Source: an uncultured Collinsella sp.
Lineage (GTDB): Bacteria; Actinomycetota; Coriobacteriia; Coriobacteriales; Coriobacteriaceae
NCBI GenBank assembly: GCA_902493125.1
Contig: CABUOF010000008.1
Coordinates: 1 to 42,462 of the forward strand
Direction: 5' to 3'
DNA length: 42,462 nucleotides
In this document: piece after piece, positions 16,201-26,488 of the stretch
Position numbering within the stretch: position 1 is the stretch's first letter
How the letters are laid out: each line of letters starts with the position of its first letter
Translations under genes and position numbers: made by a program
Notes under the pieces: model-generated
Told to the model about the DNA's origin: nothing
The model's input: the letters and a program-made list of their open reading frames with translations, nothing else
Databases searched by the model: none

Positions 16201-19200
16201 GTCGTCCAATGCACGCCGTCGAGGCTCGTCTCGATGCGCATCTTGGTCACAGTGCCGTTACCGGCATCATCGCGCGGATAGTACTCGAGCTTGTCGAGCT
16301 TGTAAGCGCGACCGTAGTCAACGGTAAGCGCCTTGCCCAGATCGTTGCCACCGGAGTGGAAACCGCCGTCGCCCGACTGGAACTCATGGTCGAAGGCGAG
16401 TTCGGCCTTATGGCTACCGTAGAGCGAGCCCTCCCAAGTGATTTCCTCGGCCTCAGGCACGTTCCGCCACGGGTCGAGCGCAGAGTTCGCCTCAAGCACG
16501 TCGCTCCATGCGGAGTAGCCATCGGCGTTGCGCGAACGAATCTGGTAGGTATGCTTGCTGTTGTAGGCAAGATCGGTATGCGTGAATTCTGCCGCATCGC
16601 CCACGGCGAACACAGTGCCGTCTACCTTAAGGTCGTAGGAGGTAGCACCATCGACCTTCCCCCAGGTGAGCTTAATGCTCGTGGGGGTCGTGGCGTCCTC
16701 GGGGGCAGCAAGGTTCGCGGGTGCGGAGAGGCTCTCGTTGAAGCGGTCGGCCGCGAGCGTGGCATCGGCGTTCACGAAATCGCCCAGTTCGAGCGTCTGC
16801 GCTGCCGTGGCGACATCGGTCTTCGCGAACTTGACGTAGACCTTGGGATTCGTGGTGATCTTGGTGTTGTTGAAGCTCTCGCCCTGCTCGGCCTCGGTGC
16901 TGCCTGCGTCGCTACCGTAGTGGTTGAGGTTGGGGGTCTCGTTGTAGAAGTAGACCGCCTGGCCGGCCTCGGGGGTCGCGGCGTCAAAGGCCTCCTGCGA
17001 GTCGACCTCAACCACGTTGAGCGCGGATCCGCCGTTCTTGGCGGAGACGCTCGTGGGCTTGGCGGAGACGTTGGCCACAAAGGTCGTGGTGCGGTTGGAG
17101 TCGTAGCCGCTGTAGCCGCCCTGCGAGGCCTCGGCGGTAAAGGTCGCGGTGCCGCCTGCGGCCTCGGATCTGTAGACGGTGCTCACATGCTCACCGTAGG
17201 AGATATTGTCGATCGTACCGTAGGAATCGTCCTCAGTCGTGTTGTTCTCGATGGAGGAGCCGTCGTCCTCGTACTGCGTAAAGGTGCCGTCGCCCTCGGT
17301 GGCGAAGAATTCGACGATACGCTGGCTGCGGTCGGTACCCTTGGTGTTGGTGTCGCTCACGGCCTCGGGGTTGTTGTTCTCGGCGTACATCGGCACGATA
17401 GCGTTGGCCTTCACAAACAGCGGCAGCTTCCAAAGCGGAGCCTCGTAGTTGTTGAGAACCTGGCCGCCGCGATACTGCTTACCCGAGAAGTAGTCGATCC
17501 AGATGGTGGGATTCTCGTCGGTGCCGTAGTTGGGGAGGTAAATCCCATTGCGAATGTCGTTGCCGTTCTCATCTGCCTGGGTATCCTGATACACCGGTGC
17601 CACTAGGAAGTTCTCACCGAACATATACTGGTACTGCGTCGAAGTGCTTGCGGCGTACTCGGAGTTGTCGGAAAGCAGCATGGCGCGGATCATGGGCAGG
17701 CCGGCATCGCCGTTACCCGTGTCGATGTTGGCCGCCGAGGCCGCGCTCGTGTAGATATAGGGCATGAGCTGCGCCTTGAGCTTGAGGTAGAAGCGCGAGA
17801 TGCCTGTGTAGGGATCGCCGTGCGTCATGGGCGATTTGCGGTAGGTGCCCCAACCGTCCATATCGAGCATAGAGGGCGTGAACGTCTTCCACTGGTAGTC
17901 ACGCGCAGAGATGATGGGGTCGCCGCCAAAGATGCCATCCATGTCGGAGCCGATGTTGGGGTTGCCCGAAAGACTCTGACCGATATACGTGGGGATATGG
18001 AAGCGAATGTACTCCCAGTTACCGCCATACTGGTCGCCGGTCCAAATGCCGCCAAAGCGCTGCGTGCCGGCCCAGCCATCGAGCGTGATGATGTTGGGGC
18101 GCTTGTTGGCGCCGGTCGTCACCGTGTCATAAGCTGTCTTGATGCCATTAAGACCAAAGGAGTAGCCAGATCCAACCCAGGCGACGTCGGTCTTAAGGGT
18201 AGAGATGCCTCCCGTCTTGACCTCGGCGTCGAAGTCGCGAAGCAGGTGCCACGGGGTCTCGGAGTTGCTGTCGGGCTCAAGGTTGGACTGGGTCCACAAG
18301 CCCGTGCTCACACCCTTGGAGTTGGCATACTCGGTGAACTTCTTAAGGTTGTCGACATTGGCACGCACAGCGTTAAGACGGTCAGCCGAGCTCGTTCCGT
18401 CGGAGTTGACGCCGCCGGTCTTGTAGTAACCGTTCTGGCCATAGCCGGCGCCGTAGCCGTCGTTCGGCAGGAACCAACCGAGCGGCATGTCGTTGTCCTC
18501 GTAGTCATCGATAACCTGCCGAGCAGAGAACTGGCGGTCGAAATCGGTCGCTTTCATGTTCTCGGTATCAACCGAAGGGCCCTCACCGTTGAGCGTCTCG
18601 GCCGCAAGTGTGCCGTCGAGCTTGTAGCCCGTCGACATGCCAGACTCGTACTTAACGTCGCCCTTCTCGCTCGAGGACTTGCTGCCCTTGGTCTCCCACT
18701 TCTTTTGACCCGAGGTCGTTGACCAGCCATCACGGTTGTAGGCATTAAGATGACCAAGGTAGAACCCGTACTCGGGCAGCAGTACCGGGTTACCGGTCAC
18801 CTTGTAGTAGTCCTGCAGCATCTCGGTTGCCACGTTCGAAGCGCCCTCGTTGGTCGCCACGAAGTAGTAGGCATCAAACTCATTCTCGCTGTGCAAAGTC
18901 GTGACCGTCGATGAGTCCGTGGAACCGAAGTCGTAGGAACCCTCTGCAAACGTGTTTCGGAGTACGCCGTAGCCGTCACTCGTCCAATAAAACGGGTTGG
19001 GCGAGGCAACGCCGCCATCGGTCCAGTTGTTCGTGTTGGAGATGGCGATGGTCTGGTTGGTGTGCAGGAAGCGTCCGTTCTGGGTGCCGCCGCCAAAGAA
19101 GTTCTCGGACTTCTCCTTGGCGAGCGTCTGGACGGTACCCTTCTTATCAAGGTCGAGGGACGCGGACTCGGAAACCACGACACGGTCGCCTGACTTGATA

Positions 19201-19625
19201 CTCATCTTGCCAGTCGCCTTGTCCAGGATCACGGTCGCCTTTCCGCCGGTGATCTCGATAGTGTCGCCCTTGTCGGCAACCGTCGCGCTCGGCTTGCTGT
19301 AGGTGTCCGAGGTATCGGGCTGAGCCTGGATTTTAGCCGTGTGGGACTTACTGCGCGGCGTGGCGTAATCGGAAAACTCACCCTTGGGGTCGACGTTATA
19401 ACGGAAAATACCGTCCTCGAGGAACGTAATACGGCCCTTGATGCCGTCAGCGAAATCGATGTCGACGACATTCGAGGCAGACTGGGACACGGTCGCCGAG
19501 TCGACGCCCTTGAGTGGCGTGGCAATCGCCTGCTGGGGATTGGCAAACACGAGCGTCGCTGCAGTGGCAACGAGGACCGCACTTCCCTTCACCCACCGTT
19601 TCGTAAAAATGGAATTCCTGCGCAC
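13215..19625 (-). CDS. Giant sortase-anchored GH31 glycoside hydrolase with CBM32, cohesin-like and FIVAR modules
   Basis: 2136 residues from a GTG at 19625, which follows AAAGGAGA; an in-frame extension upstream has no ribosome site. Modules in order (approximate): signal peptide 1-36; GH31 N-terminal sandwich 45-270; GH31 barrel 275-660 with probable nucleophile Asp480 (LKTDVAW) and acid/base Asp531 (IWTGDQ) before SGNPNIGSDMDGIFGG; C-terminal beta domains to 960; FN3 968-1045; CBM32/F5-8C 1060-1190; dockerin-like Ca site (DLNGNGVYDVYDY) ~1240-1255; cohesin-like 1268-1405; a second carbohydrate-binding-like domain 1410-1578; Ig-like 1585-1672; FIVAR; another CBM32 1750-1908; two more FIVARs; Gly/Asn linker; IPNTG at ~2101, membrane helix and RRSKAK tail. 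The architecture resembles secreted enzymes acting on host mucin glycans. The substrate is not certain; GH31 alpha-N-acetylgalactosaminidases are one candidate. Confidence 0.9.
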   Translation of the reverse strand: MRRNSIFTKRWVKGSAVLVATAATLVFANPQQAIATPLKGVDSATVSQSASNVVDIDFADGIKGRITFLEDGIFRYNVDPKGEFSDYATPRSKSHTAKIQAQPDTSDTYSKPSATVADKGDTIEITGGKATVILDKATGKMSIKSGDRVVVSESASLDLDKKGTVQTLAKEKSENFFGGGTQNGRFLHTNQTIAISNTNNWTDGGVASPNPFYWTSDGYGVLRNTFAEGSYDFGSTDSSTVTTLHSENEFDAYYFVATNEGASNVATEMLQDYYKVTGNPVLLPEYGFYLGHLNAYNRDGWSTTSGQKKWETKGSKSSSEKGDVKYESGMSTGYKLDGTLAAETLNGEGPSVDTENMKATDFDRQFSARQVIDDYEDNDMPLGWFLPNDGYGAGYGQNGYYKTGGVNSDGTSSADRLNAVRANVDNLKKFTEYANSKGVSTGLWTQSNLEPDSNSETPWHLLRDFDAEVKTGGISTLKTDVAWVGSGYSFGLNGIKTAYDTVTTGANKRPNIITLDGWAGTQRFGGIWTGDQYGGNWEYIRFHIPTYIGQSLSGNPNIGSDMDGIFGGDPIISARDYQWKTFTPSMLDMDGWGTYRKSPMTHGDPYTGISRFYLKLKAQLMPYIYTSAASAANIDTGNGDAGLPMIRAMLLSDNSEYAASTSTQYQYMFGENFLVAPVYQDTQADENGNDIRNGIYLPNYGTDENPTIWIDYFSGKQYRGGQVLNNYEAPLWKLPLFVKANAIVPMYAENNNPEAVSDTNTKGTDRSQRIVEFFATEGDGTFTQYEDDGSSIENNTTEDDSYGTIDNISYGEHVSTVYRSEAAGGTATFTAEASQGGYSGYDSNRTTTFVANVSAKPTSVSAKNGGSALNVVEVDSQEAFDAATPEAGQAVYFYNETPNLNHYGSDAGSTEAEQGESFNNTKITTNPKVYVKFAKTDVATAAQTLELGDFVNADATLAADRFNESLSAPANLAAPEDATTPTSIKLTWGKVDGATSYDLKVDGTVFAVGDAAEFTHTDLAYNSKHTYQIRSRNADGYSAWSDVLEANSALDPWRNVPEAEEITWEGSLYGSHKAELAFDHEFQSGDGGFHSGGNDLGKALTVDYGRAYKLDKLEYYPRDDAGNGTVTKMRIETSLDGVHWTTQEVDWERSAACKTVAFDGAVAARYVRMTPLASVGNFFSASEIAIYKTDGTDGFAVGSNLNKATVSDGDYSNMKNYLGLENREPDTSTFDSQIRAHFADLNGNGVYDVYDYSFTMAALDGGTKQKGKAAGTLAVIPSKMEVEAGDEITVDVYATDAENVNALGALVNFNSDQFEYVSESIAQDASTAGMENLSREKVQFTDGHQTINLAFANRGDAKLFNSTGVVASFKLKAKTAGKVELPSTSWLVGPACDALEFVSDGTVTMPGVPQPTKSEYGRDAFDITMTNDELPTDDGTNVEKLIQQKSYDGLFDNNEGGNDFEFLWNYGPNWIDGKMPTYVKLPATMTFAFKTPSKLDSVEVVNRNGGNGTVQKIKSVVTFEDGSTQEFSGGSFDSYQARYAFGLSAENKGKKATKVEITPLEASGDQMLTLREINFNYTQGVEAIEGVELGKNQTEFFEGDVTLVDAKATPESAGYPYVTVESSDPSVVSVSAVQAGDSVSYYLRANKAGKATITVASVLDPSKTASYEVEVKAGVDTSALMAALSKAAGYSESVYTKDSYAALTAAVEAAQKLLDGGQGSYSKKDVADATVKIEKAIDGLKMRPVDEKSLINTPENRENVKVTGFSSEADYEGSNAVNALDGDEQTLWHSDWAYKAGMPQYLTVDLGRDYDLTDVTFLPRQDGGTNGDIFEAEVLVSDTADGYEMGTATSMGTFTFDNDGRVLTDRGDWKQMSFGAARGRYVTVKVLHAGGGSVDAYCSMAELKFYGTAVPNPVAKDDLTAAIEKVDAEVAAGDLKASDYTEASWTAFQNALASARAILNDENATQDEVDQALKALESARDALEKTPVTPVENPTKKQLKALVKQAKETDTRGKTDESVKALTDAIAYAEDVLGDENASDIQLQAAYDQLKLAIESLKDADSGNQGGSGNQGSGNGSNGGNQAGKPAGDKAQGSKKSGSAIPNTGDQTAATVAAVGGLGAIIAAIGAFFHRRSKAK

Positions 19626-19652
19626 CTGGTCTCCTTTCTTCCGAGATGCTAA

Positions 19653-19674
19653 GGCGCCGAGGGCGCCCCCCCCC
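19653..19674 (-). promoter_or_regulatory. G9 tract and GGCGCC hairpin before the glycosidase start
   Basis: On the minus strand nine consecutive G (19674-19666) run directly into GGCGCC-CTC-GGCGCC (19667-19653), 28-49 nt upstream of the GTG. Homopolymer G tracts at such positions are classic slipped-strand sites, and the hairpin lies in the 5' leader. Phase variation is inference; only one allele is visible. Confidence 0.45.
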
Positions 19675-19752
19675 GGCAGCATGAGAAAACGTATCAAACG
19701 GGGATGTTCGGTACATTCCGCACAATGGGGCCACCCGTTACCAAGGGGCCAA

Positions 19753-19766
19753 CTGGTAGTAACCAG
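19753..19766 (-). promoter_or_regulatory. Palindrome upstream of the glycosidase gene
   Basis: CTGGT-AGTA-ACCAG, about 130 nt before the start codon. On the minus strand it directly follows a weak TTGATA (16-nt spacer) TATCTG promoter-like pair. A second, perfect 10-bp palindrome, ACCAATTGGT, lies at 19881-19890, with a further ACCAAT 14 nt on. These could be operators for a sugar-responsive repressor; no regulator gene is adjacent. Confidence 0.3.
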
Positions 19767-19951
19767 ATAGCCACCTACTAGGTCATATCAATATATGGGA
19801 GCACTTGCGCATCCAAGTTCGGAATTCTCCCAGCGACAGTAAAATGAGCGTCAACGGCAAGGTGGGCTTAATAAGCCATACCAATTGGTTCTTCAGTCAA
19901 ATACCAATCTAGCAAAAATGTACTGTTTATCTGGTATTACACAGACCATAC

Positions 19952-20049
19952 CTTTCCCTCGGGAACTGGGCTTCGCGAAGTTTCCCGAGAGAAAAGCTCG
20001 ACCGCCGTCCTGCGACCTACCGGAGATTGCTATGACGTACGTTGGCTGA
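19952..20049. repeat. Hairpin repeat with 41-bp tail, copy 2
   Basis: Arms 19952-19967 and 19979-19996 (nearly perfect, TCGGGAA/TTCCCGA core) with loop core GGGCTTCGCGAAG. The 41-bp tail at 20009-20049 is in the same order and orientation as in copy 1. Part of a 915-nt gene-free stretch (19626-20540). Confidence 0.75.
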
Positions 20050-20082
20050 TTTGGTTTGGAATGAGAGGTTGACGGAGGGTGG

Positions 20083-20285
20083 TGGACAGTTAGTTCAGAT
20101 TTGTATTTTTTGGCCGGGTCCTTACGTGCAAACGTATCGTTTTGAAGCCGTTTTAGACCCAATGACGCCCTTTTCTCATTCCTGACTGCGCATCCTTGTC
20201 GCATCAGACCGCCAAGAACGGCTCATTTGAGCTCAAATCGGCCTTTTCCACCCTCACAAAAATACAAATCTGAACTAACTGTCCA
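20083..20285. mobile_element. MITE-like element with 28-bp terminal inverted repeats
   Basis: A perfect 28-bp inverted repeat, TGGACAGTTAGTTCAGATTT... (20083-20110) and its complement (20258-20285), bounds 203 bp with no plausible coding frame. The interior includes a 14-bp palindrome ATTTGAGCTCAAAT (20225-20238). Size, long perfect termini and lack of a transposase fit a miniature inverted-repeat element; no clear target duplication is seen (flanks GGGTGG and GCGGCA), so it may instead be a large foldback RNA or repeat. Confidence 0.6.
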
Positions 20286-20306
20286 GCGGCACTCTCAGCC
20301 AGCCAC

Positions 20307-20344
20307 AAAAAGGTCCTCCGGTGAATGCAATTCACCGGAGGACC
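20307..20344 (-). terminator. Terminator of carA-carB
   Basis: Perfect 14-bp stem GGTCCTCCGGTGAA / TTCACCGGAGGACC with a 5-nt loop, followed on the minus strand by TTTTTGTGG. It lies about 200 nt past the carB stop, beyond repeat copy 3. Confidence 0.85.
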
Positions 20345-20444
20345 CCATACAAAACGTGGGCTCTGCCCACACTCTCTTTTTTATCCAGCCCTAGTCATCG
20401 CGCAAAGCCCCTTCCGCAGCACACGGAGCAGCCAAGTCACCGCA

Positions 20445-20529
20445 GGCCGGGGCGGGAGGCGGACCTTTCTCTCGGAAAACTTCGCGAAGCCCAGTTTCCG
20501 AGAGAAAGTGTCCGGCTGCCGCCCCGGCC
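20445..20529. repeat. Hairpin repeat, copy 3, inverted relative to copy 2
   Basis: Nested stems: outer GGCCGGGGCGG / CCGCCCCGGCC (20445-20455, 20519-20529) and inner CTTTCTCTCGGAAA / TTTCCGAGAGAAAG around loop core ACTTCGCGAAGCCCAG. Read on the plus strand, its core is the reverse complement of copy 2, sharing a 20-base identical stretch. The 41-bp tail is absent or reduced to CAGCCAA...GCAGG just to the left. It ends 11 nt from the carB stop and could act as a first terminator or 3' stabiliser. Confidence 0.65.
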
Positions 20530-20540
20530 GGCCAGGTCAA

Positions 20541-23855
<3,315 letters not shown>

Positions 23856-23856
23856 G

Positions 23857-25296
23857 TTAGTTCTCCTCGGTCTCAGCGGTCTCGGACTCAGCAAAGTTCC
23901 AGCCGGCAAGGCGGTCCTTCGCGGTATCGATGTCCAGGTAGTTCTCCTCGCCGTCCATGAGTCGCGTAAAGGCGGTAAAGAGATAGTGGGCATCGGTGGG
24001 GCCAGGCGAAGCCTCGGGGTGGTACTGGACCGAGAAGCACGGGGCGTCGAGCAGCTGGATACCCTCGGCGGTGCCGTCGTTGAGGTTCACATGCGTCAGG
24101 CGAATGCGGCCAAAGCGCTCGTTCATCACGACCGGCGCGATTCCGCGGCGCACCCAGACGCGCAGATCTCCATCGGCCGCATGCTCGGTCTCGCCGCCGG
24201 AAAGCTCGGGGACAAGCTTGCCCAAGCTGGGGAACAGCAGGCCAAAGCCATGGTTTTGCGCGGTGATCTCCACACGGCGGCTTACCAGGTTCATAACCGG
24301 CTGGTTGCCACCGCGGTGACCGAACTTAAGCTTTTCCATCTGGGCGCCGCAGGCCAGGCTGATCATCTGGTGACCAAGACAAATACCAAAGACCGGCACC
24401 TTGCCGATCAGCTGCTGCACCTGCTCGTAGGTCTCCACCACGGCGTCGGGGTCGCCGGGGCCATTGGACAAAAAGACACCGTCGGGATTCATGTCGAGCA
24501 CCTCACTCGCGGGCGTATCCCACGGCACGACGGTAAGGTCGCAGCCGGCGCGGACCAGCCCCTCCAGAATGCCGCGCTTCACACCGCAGTCGTAGGCGAC
24601 CACTTTGTGACGGGCAGGAGCGGCAGCCGTAAGCGCAAAGTCATGCGTGGCAGGCAGGTCGGCGGCCACAAACTCGTGAGGTACGGGGCAACTTACGGTC
24701 TTGACCAGGTTCTCGCCTACCAGCGTGGGCGCAGCGGCCAGACGCTCGACAAGCTCGTCGACGTCGAAGACCTCGGTCGAGATAATGCCCATCTTGGAAC
24801 CATTGTCGCGCAGATGGCGCACTAGAGCGCGGGTGTCGATACCCTCGATAGCGACGATGCCGTGAGCGCGCAGGTACTCCGGCACGCTGACGGCCGAGCG
24901 CCAGTTAGAAGGCGTGGCGCACATGTCGCGAACGATCATGCCGCGCATAGCCGGAGCGCTCGCAGGGCGCACGGCGTCGCCGGGGAAGGCCGACTGGACG
25001 TCGGTCTCGTCGATACCGTAATTGCCGATCTGCGGATAGGTCATGGTTACGATTTGGCCGGCATAACTCGGGTCGGTCATGACCTCAAAGTAGCCCTCGA
25101 GCGAGGTGTTGAAGCAGACTTCGCCGGTCGCGGTGCCCTCGGCGCCGCATGCACGTCCATAAAAAATGGTCCCATCCTCAAGATACAGGATGCAGGGACC
25201 ACAGGTGCCCTTGCTGGTTTTGGCCAGCATACGCTGGCAAAGCTCGCTGGGCGCGAAGGTGCGGGCGGCAGCGCCCGCGGTATGGTTGTTCGCCAT
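23857..25296 (-). CDS. carA: Carbamoyl-phosphate synthase small subunit
   Basis: Glutaminase subunit that supplies ammonia to CarB. 479 residues from the ATG at 25296, 7 nt after AAGGAGAA. This is about 100 residues longer than many CarA proteins; the family start (YLEDGTIFYGRACGAEG) begins at about residue 38 after an unusual N-terminal segment, and there are further insertions in the C-terminal half. N-terminal domain: GEVCFNTSLEGYFEVMTDPSY and TMTYPQIGNYGI. Class I amidotransferase domain: FLSNGPGDP, nucleophile Cys306 in FGICLGHQ, and the His/Glu pair in VQYHPEASPGP. Promoter-like TACAAT lies about 60 nt upstream. First gene of carAB. Confidence 0.96.
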   Translation of the reverse strand: MANNHTAGAAARTFAPSELCQRMLAKTSKGTCGPCILYLEDGTIFYGRACGAEGTATGEVCFNTSLEGYFEVMTDPSYAGQIVTMTYPQIGNYGIDETDVQSAFPGDAVRPASAPAMRGMIVRDMCATPSNWRSAVSVPEYLRAHGIVAIEGIDTRALVRHLRDNGSKMGIISTEVFDVDELVERLAAAPTLVGENLVKTVSCPVPHEFVAADLPATHDFALTAAAPARHKVVAYDCGVKRGILEGLVRAGCDLTVVPWDTPASEVLDMNPDGVFLSNGPGDPDAVVETYEQVQQLIGKVPVFGICLGHQMISLACGAQMEKLKFGHRGGNQPVMNLVSRRVEITAQNHGFGLLFPSLGKLVPELSGGETEHAADGDLRVWVRRGIAPVVMNERFGRIRLTHVNLNDGTAEGIQLLDAPCFSVQYHPEASPGPTDAHYLFTAFTRLMDGEENYLDIDTAKDRLAGWNFAESETAETEEN

Positions 25297-25354
25297 AGTT
25301 CTCCTTCCCGGTCTCACAGGACCGGCTTAAAGGTGTGTAGTTAGGCCTCGCGGT

Positions 25355-25360
25355 ATTGTA
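25355..25360 (-). promoter_or_regulatory. Candidate carA -10 box
   Basis: TACAAT on the minus strand about 59 nt before the carA ATG; no good -35. An AT-rich patch 50-80 nt further upstream (25405-25438), containing the palindrome ATAATTAT and two ATAAT repeats, stands out from the GC-rich surroundings and might bind an arginine- or pyrimidine-responsive regulator. Weak evidence. Confidence 0.3.
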
Positions 25361-25457
25361 ACCGTAAGCATGCCTCATGGCGTTAATTTCATCGAAATGT
25401 TTACGAAATGATAATTATGACTTTCTATGCATAATGATTTTTTAATCCCCGTCCCAG

Positions 25458-25497
25458 AAAAATCATCCCGCGGGGCTTGTGGCTCACGCGGGATGAT
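25458..25497 (-). terminator. Terminator after the unknown membrane protein gene
   Basis: 11-bp perfect stem ATCATCCCGCG / CGCGGGATGAT (25462-25472, 25487-25497) with a 14-nt loop, followed on the minus strand by TTTTT. It starts 7 nt after the 25504 stop. Confidence 0.85.
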
Positions 25498-25503
25498 GGC
25501 CTT

Positions 25504-26469
25504 TTACTTTTTCTTGTCCTGCTCCAGCAGTTCGGACGGTGTGCGATCGGGCTTGCCGCCGCGGAAAATCTCGCGGCCATGCAGACGATGCTCCAGGTCA
25601 CGCTCGGCCTTTTCCTCGTCAATCTTGGTCTGGCTCACCACCGGGTCCTCAATCAACGACGACACCGAGTTCACCTGCTTCTGAATGCGCTCGGCGATGG
25701 TGTCATCCATACTCACGATGCGCATCTTCCAGTCGATACTCGTGGCGTTGGATGAGCTCTTGGTCCACACGAACGTCAAAATGGCGCTCTGGTGGCCCCG
25801 CGCGGGGAACATGCCAAAGAAGAAATCATGCTGGATATTGCTGTCCTCATCGATATAGGCGTGCACGTTGTACACTACGCGGTCAATCTTATCGTTGAGC
25901 AGCGCGTTGGTCGCAAGCGCCGCGGCCTGGATCTGCCCGTTGGACAGCAGCTCGAGCTCGTTGGCAGACGATGTGTCCAACACCGTCACCTCGACCGTGC
26001 CCGTGCGTTCATCGGCTTCATCGACGGTGAAGTCGAGCGGGAACTGCGTAAAGCCGTTGCCCCATTCAAGTCCACCCTTGAGCGCGGTCGAAACGGTATC
26101 GACCGAAACGCTCTCGGACAGGTTGGCAGTGTTCAGACGACGCATCACGCCGTAGCCAACCTGCATGCCCACGATCAGCACAAAAATACCGATGACCACG
26201 GCCATCGCGGTCTTCGTAATGGTATGGCTCACCTGCGAGCCCGAAGGATCGTCCTCGGACAGCGGGTCGATATGTTTTGCCTGGCTCGCGCGGTCCTCGC
26301 TGCGCAGCTGCGCTAGCGCCGCTTTGTCACCGCGCTTGGCCGCAGCCTCCTTCTCACGCATGCGCTCGGTACGCTTTTTGGCAAGCGTAGGATCCAAGAC
26401 GCCGGATGCATCGATTTCGGAGAATAACTCCGTCACTTCTTCCGGAGTCAAAGGGTTCTTGTCAGCCAT
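25504..26469 (-). CDS. Single-span membrane protein of unknown function
   Basis: 321 residues from the ATG at 26469, preceded by AGGAAG. Seen: an acidic/basic cytoplasmic N-terminus (about 85 residues, with KKRTERMREKEAAAKR), one membrane span (~88-108, AMAVVIGIFVLIVGMQVGYGV), an extracytoplasmic domain of mixed alpha/beta character (~115-275), and a highly charged Lys/Glu/Arg-rich tail ending DKKK. No family is recognised. It starts 19 nt after the ABC exporter stop and ends at a terminator, so it is probably in that operon and might assist or respond to the exporter; that link is inference. Confidence 0.65.
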   Translation of the reverse strand: MADKNPLTPEEVTELFSEIDASGVLDPTLAKKRTERMREKEAAAKRGDKAALAQLRSEDRASQAKHIDPLSEDDPSGSQVSHTITKTAMAVVIGIFVLIVGMQVGYGVMRRLNTANLSESVSVDTVSTALKGGLEWGNGFTQFPLDFTVDEADERTGTVEVTVLDTSSANELELLSNGQIQAAALATNALLNDKIDRVVYNVHAYIDEDSNIQHDFFFGMFPARGHQSAILTFVWTKSSSNATSIDWKMRIVSMDDTIAERIQKQVNSVSSLIEDPVVSQTKIDEEKAERDLEHRLHGREIFRGGKPDRTPSELLEQDKKK

Positions 26470-26488
26470 AAACTTCCTGTCATATCAA

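Noticed and set aside
13962..17606. 1214-codon plus-strand open frame
   Set aside because: Antisense to the glycosidase gene; it comes from the GC-rich third-position pattern, has low-complexity Gly/Val/His/Arg content and no start signal.
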